Part shown: positions 20,783 through 28,592 of the stretch, in pieces
Layout of the letters: each line of letters starts with the position of its first letter
Numbering within the stretch: the stretch's first letter is position 1
From: Erythrobacter tepidarius
GTDB taxonomy: Bacteria; Pseudomonadota; Alphaproteobacteria; Sphingomonadales; Sphingomonadaceae
Reading direction: 5' to 3'
DNA: 64,000 nt
Assembly: GCF_002155695.1 (NCBI RefSeq)
Contig: NZ_MUYJ01000009.1
Coordinates: 100,183-164,182, forward strand
The notes under the pieces: generated by a model
What the model was told of the DNA's origin: nothing
What the model saw: the letters and a program-made list of their open reading frames with translations, nothing else
Database searches by the model: none
Translations under genes and position numbers: made by a program

Positions 20783-20853
20783 GCGCCTGCATTCGGCCCG
20801 TCACCTGCCCGAAAGCGTTAACGGGGCTTTCACCAGTTCCTGATTAAAGTCCT

Positions 20854-20865
20854 GATACTAGTATC
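20854..20865. promoter_or_regulatory. 12-bp perfect palindrome upstream of the cupin gene
   Basis: GATACTAGTATC is a perfect palindrome in an AT-rich stretch 27 bases before the cupin-gene ATG. The position, after the katG terminator and ahead of a two-gene operon, fits an operator. No regulator gene is adjacent, so the binder is unknown. Confidence 0.45.
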
Positions 20866-20891
20866 TAATTTTACGCATCAGGGCCGCCGAA

Positions 20892-21725
20892 ATGTCGCTC
20901 GTCGATCCCGCATCGCTGTCGCTTCTGGCGGACAGTTACCCCCATCGTGCGGCAATGATCCGGCACCATCTCGCTGCCGAACCGCTGCTCGGCCATGCCG
21001 CGCTGGCGGCGGCGGCGCGCGATCTGCCGTCGGGAAAGGTCGAACGGCGGGTGCACAATGCCACCGATGGCGCGGGCTTCCGCCACCGCGCTGACGGCCG
21101 CGACCCGGCCGCCGCGATTGCCGAGGGTGGCGACGCCGCGGCGTGGATCATGCTGCGCGGGATCGAGCAGCTGTCGGACTATAGCGCGCTGATTGAGCGC
21201 CTGCTGGCCGAACTCGCCCCGGTAATCGTCCCGGCGACCGGGCCGGTGCGCGACATCAAGGGCTTCGTCTTCGTCTCCGCCCCTGGCACCCACACCCCGT
21301 TCCACTTCGATGCCGAATACAACATCCTGTTCCAGATCGCCGGGACCAAGCTCTTCGCCACCTGCCCGCCGGTGCCACCCTTTCTCGACCTGGGGCAGCG
21401 CGAGGCCTACCATCTGGCCGGCGAGAACATGCTGGCCTGGCAGCCCGACTTCGCGCAGGCCGAGCAGCAGCACCAGCTGACGCCCGGCGATGCGCTATTC
21501 GTGCCTTTCGCGGCGCCACACCGCGTGCTGGCGGGCGATGCGCCTTCGGTGTCGCTGTCGGTCACCTGGCAGAGCCGCGCCAGCCGCGCCGAGGCCGATG
21601 CGCTGGCGCTCAATCCGGTGCTGCGGCGCTGGGGACTGCCCGCGCATGATCCGGCGGCCGCGACGGGTGCGCCCTGGCTGCGGGCGGCGGTGCGCCGCCT
21701 CGGGCAGCGGATCGGTGTGCTATGA
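20892..21725 (+). CDS. Cupin_8/JmjC-like putative Fe(II)-dependent oxygenase
   Basis: 277 residues. A cupin-like double-stranded beta helix is suggested by GTHTPFHFDAEYNILFQIAG (HxD metal pair, followed by the conserved Lys of GTKLF) and a distal His in FAAPHRVLAGD. These are the facial triad positions of JmjC/cupin_8 2-oxoglutarate oxygenases. Substrate is unknown. The gene overlaps the next by 4 bases (ATGA), so the pair is co-translated. There is a palindrome upstream. Confidence 0.7.
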   Translation: MSLVDPASLSLLADSYPHRAAMIRHHLAAEPLLGHAALAAAARDLPSGKVERRVHNATDGAGFRHRADGRDPAAAIAEGGDAAAWIMLRGIEQLSDYSALIERLLAELAPVIVPATGPVRDIKGFVFVSAPGTHTPFHFDAEYNILFQIAGTKLFATCPPVPPFLDLGQREAYHLAGENMLAWQPDFAQAEQQHQLTPGDALFVPFAAPHRVLAGDAPSVSLSVTWQSRASRAEADALALNPVLRRWGLPAHDPAAATGAPWLRAAVRRLGQRIGVL

Positions 21726-22924
21726 CGAAGCAGCCCGACACCGCCTTTGTCGCGGCCCCGAACCCGACAAGCTGGCTGCATCCCGATCGGGGCGGGACTG
21801 CGCTGACGGTCGATTTCCTCCATCCGGCCGCACTGCCAGCGGCCGAGCGCGCCCGCTGGGCGCGGCTCAGCGCGCGCGCCGCACCGGGCAATATCTTCGC
21901 GCAGGACTGGTTCATGGAGCCGGCCCTGCGCCATTGCGGTGAGGCGGCCACGCTGCGCTTAGCGGTGGTGCGACAGGCCTCGGGCGAGTGGCTCGGCGCC
22001 TTGCCGCTGGTGTTCGAGCCGAAGGTCGGGCGTTGCCCGCTGCCCAGCCTCCACAGCTGGCGCGCGAGCAACCAGTTCCTCGCCACTCCGCTGGTGTTGC
22101 CGGGCGCGGAGAAGGCCTTCTGGACCGGCCTGCTGGCGCGGCTTGACCGCCGCCCGGGGCTGGCGCTGGCGCTGTGCTGCAAGGATCTGCCGCTGGACGA
22201 TCCGGCGACGCTGGCGCTGGTCAGCCTATGCGCCGAACAGGGGCGGATGATCGAGACGCTTGCCCGCTTCGTGCGCCCCGCTCGCCTGTCGGGTCGGCAG
22301 CGGCTGGTCGACCCGCGCGGACTGCACCGGCTCGACCAGCGGCTCGACGGATTGGAGCGCCGGCTGGGGCAGGCGCTCGGCCCGGTCAGCACCGTGATGC
22401 ACTCCCCCGGCGAGGACTGCGAGGCATGGATCGCCGCCTTCCTCGCGCTCGAACGGGCGGGCTGGAAGGGCCGGGCACGCAGCGCGCTGGCCTGCGCGCC
22501 GGGAAACACCGCGCTGTTCCGCGAGGCGATCCGCCACGGCCACCGAATCGGTGCGGCGCGCCTCGCCAGCCTGCGCGCGGGCGACCGGATCGTCGCCATG
22601 TCAAGCTGGTTCGTCGCCCACGGACATGGCTTCGGCTTCAAGATGACCTATGACGAAGCGTGGCGGAAATTCGCGCCGGGGCGGCTGCTGATGCGGCAGG
22701 TCGCGCGGCTGAGCAAAGGCGAAGCAGAGCTGCTGTTCGACACCTGTGCCCCGGCAGGCAGCCCGACTGACGCGCTGTGGCCGCAAGCGCGCACACTCGG
22801 CTGCTTTGCGGTGGCGATTGGGGGCAGCGCCCGGCGCCGGGGCCTGCGCGCGCTGATCGAGGCCCGCACCCGCTGGCACCGGCGCCGCACGCCGCGCACA
22901 GAAGAGCTTCCCGAATTCGCTTGA
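21722..22924 (+). CDS. FemAB/CelD-like GNAT acyltransferase
   Basis: 400 residues. It has the layout of the BioF2-like / CelD (Acetyltransf_6) family: an N-terminal half with ALPLVFEPKVG, and a C-terminal acyl-CoA-binding half with GRARSALACAPGNTALFREAI, FKMTYDEAWRKFAPGRLLMRQV and LLFDTCAP. Such proteins acylate cell-surface polysaccharide or other substrates in the cytoplasm. It is translationally coupled to the cupin gene. A similar protein is encoded at 40021. Confidence 0.75.
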   Translation: MTKQPDTAFVAAPNPTSWLHPDRGGTALTVDFLHPAALPAAERARWARLSARAAPGNIFAQDWFMEPALRHCGEAATLRLAVVRQASGEWLGALPLVFEPKVGRCPLPSLHSWRASNQFLATPLVLPGAEKAFWTGLLARLDRRPGLALALCCKDLPLDDPATLALVSLCAEQGRMIETLARFVRPARLSGRQRLVDPRGLHRLDQRLDGLERRLGQALGPVSTVMHSPGEDCEAWIAAFLALERAGWKGRARSALACAPGNTALFREAIRHGHRIGAARLASLRAGDRIVAMSSWFVAHGHGFGFKMTYDEAWRKFAPGRLLMRQVARLSKGEAELLFDTCAPAGSPTDALWPQARTLGCFAVAIGGSARRRGLRALIEARTRWHRRRTPRTEELPEFA

Positions 22925-22940
22925 CGCGCTCCTTCACCGG

Positions 22941-22964
22941 TATAATTATGATATCATAATTATA
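22941..22964. promoter_or_regulatory. 24-bp perfect palindrome overlapping the SPFH operon promoter
   Basis: The half-site TATAATTATGAT is followed exactly by its reverse complement. It is AT-pure except for two G/C pairs in a GC-rich genome. It lies 20 bases before the SPFH-gene ATG. The palindrome itself contains the best -10 candidates (TATAAT, or CATAAT 16 bases behind TTCACC at 22933). A bound repressor would therefore block RNA polymerase. The Arc-like protein encoded in the same operon is the obvious candidate binder (inference). Confidence 0.7.
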
Positions 22965-22983
22965 TCGTTTTCGGAGAATCGTC

Positions 22984-23886
22984 ATGTCCCATGCTGATAC
23001 CCCTGCCCTCAATCGTAGCCGCGAAGTCCCGGCCAACACCCAGAGCGGCTATGTGATGCTGGTGGTCAGTCTTGCGCTGGTCGGCCTGGCCGGGTGGCTG
23101 TTCATCAGCGCGATCGCGCCGGAGAAGGCTGACGTCCTGCAGGTGATCGGCGCGGGCCTGACCGGCGTTGTCGGCCTGCTCATCCTTACCGGCTTCTACA
23201 TGATCAACCCCAACGAAGCCGCGGCGATCCAGCTGTTCGGCGCCTACAAGGGCACCGACCGCAATGAGGGGCTGCGCTGGGTGCTGCCGTGGCTAGGCAA
23301 GACCAAGATCTCGGTGCGCGCCAACAATGTGATTTCGCAGACGATCAAGGTCAACGACGCGCGCGGCAACCCGATTGAAATGGCTGCCCAGGTGGTGTGG
23401 CGCGTCACCGATACCGCGCAGGCGCTGTTCGACGTCGATGATTACCGCGAATTCGTCACCGCCCAGATCGAGGCCGCGGTGCGTTCGATCGGCTCGCGCT
23501 ATCCCTATGACGACATCGAGCATCTCGAAGTCACCCTGCGCGGCAATCACGACGAGATCAGCGCCGAACTGCGCCTGGCGCTGATCGAGCGGCTGTCGGT
23601 AGCGGGAATCACGGTCGACGAATGCGGCCTTACGCACCTCGCCTATGCCCCCGAGATCGCCGGTGCGATGCTGCGCCGCCAGCAGGCCGAAGCCGTGATT
23701 GCGGCGCGCAAGAAGCTGGTCGAGGGCGCCGTGTCGATGGTCGAGATGGCGCTCCACCAGCTCAGCGAGAAAGACGTCGTCCACCTCGACGACGAGCGCC
23801 GCGCGACGATGGTGTCGAACCTGATGGTCGTGCTGTGCGGCGAGCGCGAGACCCAGCCGGTGGTCAACACGGGGTCGCTCTACTGA
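22984..23886 (+). CDS. SPFH/Band-7 domain membrane protein (slipin-like)
   Basis: 300 residues. Two N-terminal membrane segments (about 24-45 [19 protein letters not shown] and 55-77 [19 protein letters not shown]) are followed by the SPFH domain. That domain includes [45 protein letters not shown] and VEVTLRG-type repeats, then an oligomerising helix ([21 protein letters not shown]). SPFH proteins form membrane-microdomain scaffolds. GGAGAA precedes the ATG. It is first in a three-gene operon with an RHH regulator. Confidence 0.85.
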   Translation: MSHADTPALNRSREVPANTQSGYVMLVVSLALVGLAGWLFISAIAPEKADVLQVIGAGLTGVVGLLILTGFYMINPNEAAAIQLFGAYKGTDRNEGLRWVLPWLGKTKISVRANNVISQTIKVNDARGNPIEMAAQVVWRVTDTAQALFDVDDYREFVTAQIEAAVRSIGSRYPYDDIEHLEVTLRGNHDEISAELRLALIERLSVAGITVDECGLTHLAYAPEIAGAMLRRQQAEAVIAARKKLVEGAVSMVEMALHQLSEKDVVHLDDERRATMVSNLMVVLCGERETQPVVNTGSLY

Positions 23887-23896
23887 CGATCCCGCG

Positions 23897-24112
23897 ATGT
23901 CGGCCAGGAAACCCTTTCCTCTGCGTCTCGATCCGGCGCTGCACGATGCGGTCCAGCGGCTCGCCGATGCCGAGCTGCGCAGCGTGAACGCCGAGATCGA
24001 GGTGCTGTTGCGCGAGGCGCTGGCGCGGCGCGGCGTGAAGGTCGCCCGCAGCACCACGCCCCGCCGCGGCCGTCCGCCGGGCACCACAGGCAAAGGAGGC
24101 GATGATGCGTGA
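23897..24112 (+). CDS. Ribbon-helix-helix (Arc-family) DNA-binding protein
   Basis: 71 residues. The N-terminal strand KPFPLRLDPALHDAVQRLA and the helix pair LRSVNAEIEVLLREALARRG are a classic Arc/MetJ-type RHH fold. A basic tail (TTPRRGRPPGTTGK) could contact the DNA backbone. It lies 10 bases after the SPFH gene and overlaps the following gene by 11 bases. It likely autoregulates the operon through the palindrome at 22941 (inference). Confidence 0.8.
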   Translation: MSARKPFPLRLDPALHDAVQRLADAELRSVNAEIEVLLREALARRGVKVARSTTPRRGRPPGTTGKGGDDA

Positions 24113-24428
24113 TGGCGACAAGCCCTTCCTCATGTTCCGTCGTAACTGGTTCATCCACAATATCACCCCGCGCAATGCTTCGGGCTGGATGCAGATGGGT
24201 GTGTGGATGGCGCTGTTCGCGGCCATGACCGTCGGCTTCGCGGCGTTCGACAGCGCCCGCCCGGCGGACAGCACCTTCGGGGCGCCCGACGCGGTGTTCC
24301 TCGTGGGCTTGCTGGTCTGGACGGTGGGCGGCATCTGGTGGATGAAGTCCCGCGCCGAGGTGATCGACGCCAACGAGGTGATCAGGCAGAAGCGCGAGGC
24401 CGAGCGCAAGAGCCGGCGCGGGCGCTAG
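24102..24428 (+). CDS. Two-TM hypothetical membrane protein
   Basis: 108 residues with two membrane helices (about 31-48 [20 protein letters not shown] and 64-81 [16 protein letters not shown]). The N-terminus has positive and aromatic residues ([14 protein letters not shown]) and a charged C-terminal helix. It overlaps the RHH gene by 11 bases and converges on the bchE/J pseudogene with a 4-base overlap. Family is not recognised; co-transcription suggests it works with the SPFH scaffold. Confidence 0.7.
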   Translation: MMRDGDKPFLMFRRNWFIHNITPRNASGWMQMGVWMALFAAMTVGFAAFDSARPADSTFGAPDAVFLVGLLVWTVGGIWWMKSRAEVIDANEVIRQKREAERKSRRGR

Positions 24429-25546
24429 TTGCCACGAGCGATCTGGTAGGCGAGCTGCTGGCGCAGGCCTTCGGCCCGGTCGATCATCCGGCAGGTGCAG
24501 TCGCCCGCGACCAGACGGCGATAGAGCCGGGTGAACACCGCCGCATACCAGTGAAACAGGCTATCGGGCAGCGGGATGATGTCCTCGGCCGCGCTGCGAT
24601 CGGTGGTGAAGCCCCACGCCTCGCGCGGCACGAAAACGCCTGCACCCGCGAAGGTCCAGGCGTGCTTGCGGATCGCCGCCATCAGCACCGGCGCGGCGAG
24701 CAGCGCGGGCAGGTGCCGCAGCAGCCAGACGACCGCCGGGGGGATGCGCTTGGCAATGATGTAGTCCGCAGTGCGTGCGCCGGCTTCCTCGGCGATGGCA
24801 TAGCACCCCATCGGCTCGCGCAAGGACAGCCAGCGATGCAGCCGGAGTGCCTGAATTTCATCGACCACGTCCCTGGGATCGCGCACGCGGTAATCGCGCC
24901 AGAACTTCCATTGCGTGCAGAAGGAACAGGTGAAGGGGCAGCCGCGCGCGAGGTTGGGAATGGCGACCCGGGTGCCGAGCGGAATATAGGTGAACTGCTT
25001 CCAGTCGAGCACGTCCCAATGGGGCTTGATCGCGGCCATGTCCTTGATCGTCTCGGCCGCCTGGGTGGCGATCACGTTTTCACCTTCCCTGAAGGCGAGG
25101 CCCTTGATGGTGCGCGCATCGGCGGGCCAGCGGCCCTGCTCGATGGCGGTGAATAGCTCAACCGCGATTTCCTCGCCCTCGCCGCGCACGATCACGTCGA
25201 TATGCGGGGCCTCGGCGAGCACCTGCGCATACATGAAGGTCGCATGGATCCCGCCCAGCACCCGCACCGCCCGCGGCACGTGGAGCGCGGCGATCTCCAG
25301 CGCCCGCTCGGCGGCGTAGATCGAGGGGGTGATCGCGGTGGTGCCGACCACGTCGGGCTGGAGCGCGCATCCGCCCGGCCAGATCATCGTCCGACAGCCC
25401 CTCGGTCATGGCGTCGATGAAGGTGATGTCGGTGAAGCCAGCGCGCTTGAGCGGGCCGGCGAGATAGGCGACCCATGCGGGGGCCAGGTTCCGGCAATCT
25501 CGGCCCCGCCGGAACGATAGTTGGGATGAACGAACAGAATGCGCAT
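24425..25546 (-). pseudogene. bchE: Decayed bchE fused to the 3' part of bchJ
   Basis: From ATG 25546 the frame reads [20 protein letters not shown], the BchE (oxygen-independent Mg-protoporphyrin ester cyclase) N-terminus. It loses one base in a C-run at about 25478 (TWPP|AWVAYL). It shifts frame again at about 25380 ([14 protein letters not shown]). It then continues through the B12-binding and radical-SAM region with an intact CPFTCSFC (CxxxCxxC). After [12 protein letters not shown] (about 24848) the rest of the radical-SAM barrel is missing. The frame runs straight into a BchJ/V4R-like tail ([26 protein letters not shown]). Two frameshifts and an internal deletion make it non-functional. 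Confidence 0.72.
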
Positions 25547-25626
25547 GGGCCAATCCCCCCTCCTGATCTGGCTCAAGATGGGGGAGCGGGCGCAATCACG
25601 CCTTGCGCTGAATCAAGAAAAACGGA

Positions 25627-26190
25627 TCACCCTTTGGCCGCGTGCTGCGCCCTTGCAATCTCGTGGAGCCAGTCAGCATGGCGCGGGGCTTTCTTGGTCT
25701 GGCTCCATTCCTCCAGCATCAGCGGCGCGACGCGGGCGAGTTCTTCATATTGCTCGGCCGTGCCGATATCGGCGGCAAGTTCGACCCGGTGGCCGTTGGG
25801 ATCGAAGAAGTAGATCGACTTGAAGATGCCATGATGCGTCGGCCCGAGCACGTCGATCCCTTGCGCCTCGATATGCGCCTTGGCCGCCAGCAGCGCCTCC
25901 TCCGAAGGCACCTTCAGCGCGAGGTGCTGCACCCATGCGGGGGTGTTCGGGTCCTTGCCCATCTCCGGCTGGCCCGGCAGCTCGAAGAAGGCGAGGACAT
26001 TGCCGTTCCCGGCATCGAGAAAGACGTGCATGTAGGGATCATACGCGCCGGTCGAGGGCACATGGTCCTCGGCAAAGGCGGTGGTGTAAGTCATGCCGAG
26101 CACGCGGGCGTACCATTCCACCGTTTCTTTCGCGTCCTTGCAGCGATAGGCGACGTGGTGGATGCCGGAAAGGGTGACGGGGTGGGTCAT
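25627..26190 (-). CDS. VOC-family (glyoxalase/dioxygenase-like) protein
   Basis: 187 residues with vicinal-oxygen-chelate beta-alpha-beta-beta-beta modules. The segments [34 protein letters not shown] and [17 protein letters not shown] supply His and Glu metal ligands. The start overlaps the hpd stop by 4 bases (ATGA), so it is co-translated with hpd and probably acts in tyrosine/homogentisate or related aromatic breakdown. The precise reaction is unknown. Confidence 0.82.
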   Translation of the reverse strand: MTHPVTLSGIHHVAYRCKDAKETVEWYARVLGMTYTTAFAEDHVPSTGAYDPYMHVFLDAGNGNVLAFFELPGQPEMGKDPNTPAWVQHLALKVPSEEALLAAKAHIEAQGIDVLGPTHHGIFKSIYFFDPNGHRVELAADIGTAEQYEELARVAPLMLEEWSQTKKAPRHADWLHEIARAQHAAKG

Positions 26191-27302
26191 GCGGCCGGTT
26201 CCTCGACCTGGAGCACGCCGCGGATGATCTGGTCGCGCTCCATGCTCTCGAACAGCGCCTTGAAGTTGCCCTCGCCGAAGCCTTCGTCGCCCTTGCGCTG
26301 GATGAACTCGAAGAACACCGGCCCGATCTGCGCCTGGGCGAAGATCTGGAGCAGCAGGCGGGGCTGGCCGCCTTCGGTGGTGCCATCGAGCAGGATGCCG
26401 CGCATCTTGAGCGCCTCGACATCCTCGCCATGGCCCGGCAGGCGCTCGTCCAGCATCTCGTAATAGGTTGCGGGCGGCGCGGTCATGAAGGGAACGCCGC
26501 GCTTTTGCAGGCGGTCCCAGCAGGCCACCAGATCATCGCAGATCAGCGCGATGTGCTGGATCCCCTCGCCGTTGAAGGCTCGCAGGAACTCCTCGATCTG
26601 GCCCTTGCCGCCCTCACCCTCCTCGTTCAGGGGAATGCGGATCTTGCCATCGGGCGCAGTCAAGGCCTTGCTGGTGAGGCCAGTATATTCGCCCTTGATG
26701 TCGAAGAAGCGAATCTCGCGGAAGTTGAACAGGGTTTCGTAATAGTCGGCCCAGTATTTCATCCGCCCGCCATAGACGTTGTGGGTAAGGTGATCGATGG
26801 TGTGGAAGCCCGCGCCCACCGGATGCCGCTCCACGCCGGGGAGGTATTCGAAATCGATATCGTAGATGGTCAGGCCGTTGCCGCCTGCAGCGCCCTCGTA
26901 GCGATCGACCAGATAGAGGATCGCTCCGCCGATGCCGCGGATCGCGGGGATGCGCAGCTCCATCACCCCGGTCTGGACGGCAACCGGCTCCGCGCCCTTG
27001 GCCATCAGATGGTCATAGGCCTTGGCCGCGTCCCGCACCCGGAACGCCATGCCGCAGGCCGACGGGCCGTGCTCGCGCGCGAAATACCAGGCGGGCGAGC
27101 GCGGCTCGTAATTGGCAATGAGGTTGATCCCGCCCTGCCGCCACAGGTGCACGTCCTTGGAGCGGTGCCGGGCCACAAGGGTGAAGCCCATCGCTTCGAA
27201 CACGGGTTCGAGCACGCCCTTCTCGGGCGCGCAGAATTCGACGAATTCGAACCCGTCGAGACCTGCCGGATTGTCGAACAGGTCTTTGCTCTGGACGTTC
27301 AT
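26187..27302 (-). CDS. hpd: 4-hydroxyphenylpyruvate dioxygenase
   Basis: 371 residues. This non-haem iron VOC-fold dioxygenase makes homogentisate in tyrosine breakdown. The iron ligands are visible: His in [10 protein letters not shown], His in [11 protein letters not shown], and Glu in [20 protein letters not shown]. The C-terminal gating helix [12 protein letters not shown] is complete. ATG 27302 has an inverted repeat (GTTTCA/TGAAAC) 28 bases upstream. No hmgA or fah is seen nearby. Confidence 0.95.
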   Translation of the reverse strand: MNVQSKDLFDNPAGLDGFEFVEFCAPEKGVLEPVFEAMGFTLVARHRSKDVHLWRQGGINLIANYEPRSPAWYFAREHGPSACGMAFRVRDAAKAYDHLMAKGAEPVAVQTGVMELRIPAIRGIGGAILYLVDRYEGAAGGNGLTIYDIDFEYLPGVERHPVGAGFHTIDHLTHNVYGGRMKYWADYYETLFNFREIRFFDIKGEYTGLTSKALTAPDGKIRIPLNEEGEGGKGQIEEFLRAFNGEGIQHIALICDDLVACWDRLQKRGVPFMTAPPATYYEMLDERLPGHGEDVEALKMRGILLDGTTEGGQPRLLLQIFAQAQIGPVFFEFIQRKGDEGFGEGNFKALFESMERDQIIRGVLQVEEPAA

Positions 27303-27329
27303 GGTGATGATCCCTTCGCCAGCGAGATA

Positions 27330-27343
27330 GTTTCAGTTGAAAC
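27330..27343. promoter_or_regulatory. Operator-like inverted repeat between hpd and VOC gene
   Basis: GTTTCA-GT-TGAAAC is a perfect 6+6 inverted repeat flanked by ATAG on the left and CTAT on the right. It lies in the 124-base divergent spacer, so one bound regulator could control hpd leftward and the VOC/CMD pair rightward. The form resembles MarR/IclR-type operators; no regulator is encoded adjacent. Confidence 0.5.
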
Positions 27344-27426
27344 CATCTATCCGAAACGACCGATTCTTGCAAGCAATTGCCAGCCGCGCGCGAAGCGGGC
27401 AGTCTGGGGGCCGGAGGAAAGCGACG

Positions 27427-27954
27427 ATGATCAAAACCAAGGGTATCAACCACGTTGCGCTGGTGTGCCGTGACATGGCGCAGACCACCCGATTCTACAC
27501 CGAGGTGCTGCACATGCCGCTGTTCAAGACGGTGGAGTTGCCCGATGGCGGCCAGCACTTCTTCTTCGATTGCGGCGGGGGCAATGCGGTGGCGTTCTTC
27601 TGGTGGAAGGACGCACCGCCTGCGGCCCCGGGCATTGCCTCGGTCAGGAACTTCCCCTTCGATGCCAAAACCGCGGTCGGCTCGATGAACCATCTGGCCT
27701 TCCACATGGACGAGGCCGAGTTGGAAGCGGCGCTGGAACGGCTGGAGGAAGCCGGGGTTCCGCACACCCACATGGTGTTCAACCATGACGACAGCCCCTC
27801 GGGTTATGCGAAAGAGACGCATGAGGGGGTGTTCGTGCGCTCGGTCTATTTCACCGATCCCAACGGAATCATGCTCGAATTTGCGGCCACAACCCGCAGT
27901 TTCGGGCCGCAGGATGTGCGTCACGCGCCCGCGACGGTGGCGGAGGACGCCTGA
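27427..27954 (+). CDS. VOC-family protein
   Basis: 175 residues from ATG 27427 (MIKTKGINHVALVCRDM). A vicinal-oxygen-chelate fold is seen: INHVALVCRDMAQTTRFYTEVL, MNHLAFHMDE and VYFTDPNGIMLEFA give His, His and Glu ligands. AGGAAAGCGACG precedes the ATG. It is divergent from hpd and coupled to the CMD gene (TGATG). Likely an extradiol dioxygenase- or glyoxalase-like enzyme in the catabolic block; substrate unknown. Confidence 0.82.
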   Translation: MIKTKGINHVALVCRDMAQTTRFYTEVLHMPLFKTVELPDGGQHFFFDCGGGNAVAFFWWKDAPPAAPGIASVRNFPFDAKTAVGSMNHLAFHMDEAELEAALERLEEAGVPHTHMVFNHDDSPSGYAKETHEGVFVRSVYFTDPNGIMLEFAATTRSFGPQDVRHAPATVAEDA

Positions 27955-28592
27955 TGCCCCGCCTCAGGCAAGTTCCTTTGGCCGAGGCGGACGAGAAGGT
28001 TGCCCTGCCGCTCTACCGGCTGCTGTTCGGGAGCCGCGATCCGGTGGCCGAACCCGGCACCGCCACCGGCACGCCGGGCGACTGGTGGACGGTGTTCGCC
28101 AACTCCCCCGACACGCTGCGCCACACCGCTCAGGGCTTTGCCTATTACCGTTCGCCTGCCCGCAAGCTTGATCCGGTGCTGCGCGAACTGGGTCAGACCT
28201 GGGCAGGCTGGGCGACCGGGTCGCAATTCGTCTTCTCGCAGCACTGCAAGAGCTTGCGCGGGCTGGGGGTCAGCGAGGCAAAGATCGAAGCCCTGCCGGT
28301 GTGGCAGACCTCGGATGTGTTCGACGCAAAGGAGCGGCTGGTGCTGGCCTATGCCGATCGGCTGGTGTGCCACGGCGGGCGCGTGCCCGACGCGCTGTTT
28401 GCAGAAGTGAAAGCGGCCTTCAGCGACGAGGAAGTGCTCGAGCTGACCTACATCACCTGCCTCTATCACATGCACGCGATCATGAGCCGGGCGCTGCGCA
28501 CCGAGTTCGACGACAGGGATGATCCCATCGTGGAAGTGCCTGCGCCCGAGGGCTTCGACGCGCTCGACTTCCTGGGCGGGACTAGGCGATAA
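27954..28592 (+). CDS. Carboxymuconolactone decarboxylase/AhpD-like family protein
   Basis: 212 residues. The helical CMD core is seen in VLRELGQTWAGWATGSQFVFSQHCKSLRGLGVSEAKIEALPVW and AFSDEEVLELTYITCLYHMHAIMSRAL. The canonical AhpD CxxC pair is not present: only one Cys (QHCKS) occupies that helix, so peroxidase activity is doubtful. Start ATG 27954 shares a base with the VOC stop. The 3' end overlaps the convergent thiolase gene by 11 bases. Confidence 0.78.
   Translation: MPRLRQVPLAEADEKVALPLYRLLFGSRDPVAEPGTATGTPGDWWTVFANSPDTLRHTAQGFAYYRSPARKLDPVLRELGQTWAGWATGSQFVFSQHCKSLRGLGVSEAKIEALPVWQTSDVFDAKERLVLAYADRLVCHGGRVPDALFAEVKAAFSDEEVLELTYITCLYHMHAIMSRALRTEFDDRDDPIVEVPAPEGFDALDFLGGTRR

Noticed and set aside
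25380..25480. Frameshifts of bchE as sequencing errors
   Set aside because: Homopolymer C-run makes the first shift suspicious, but a second shift, the missing radical-SAM barrel and the BchJ fusion cannot be sequencing errors, so a pseudogene is preferred.
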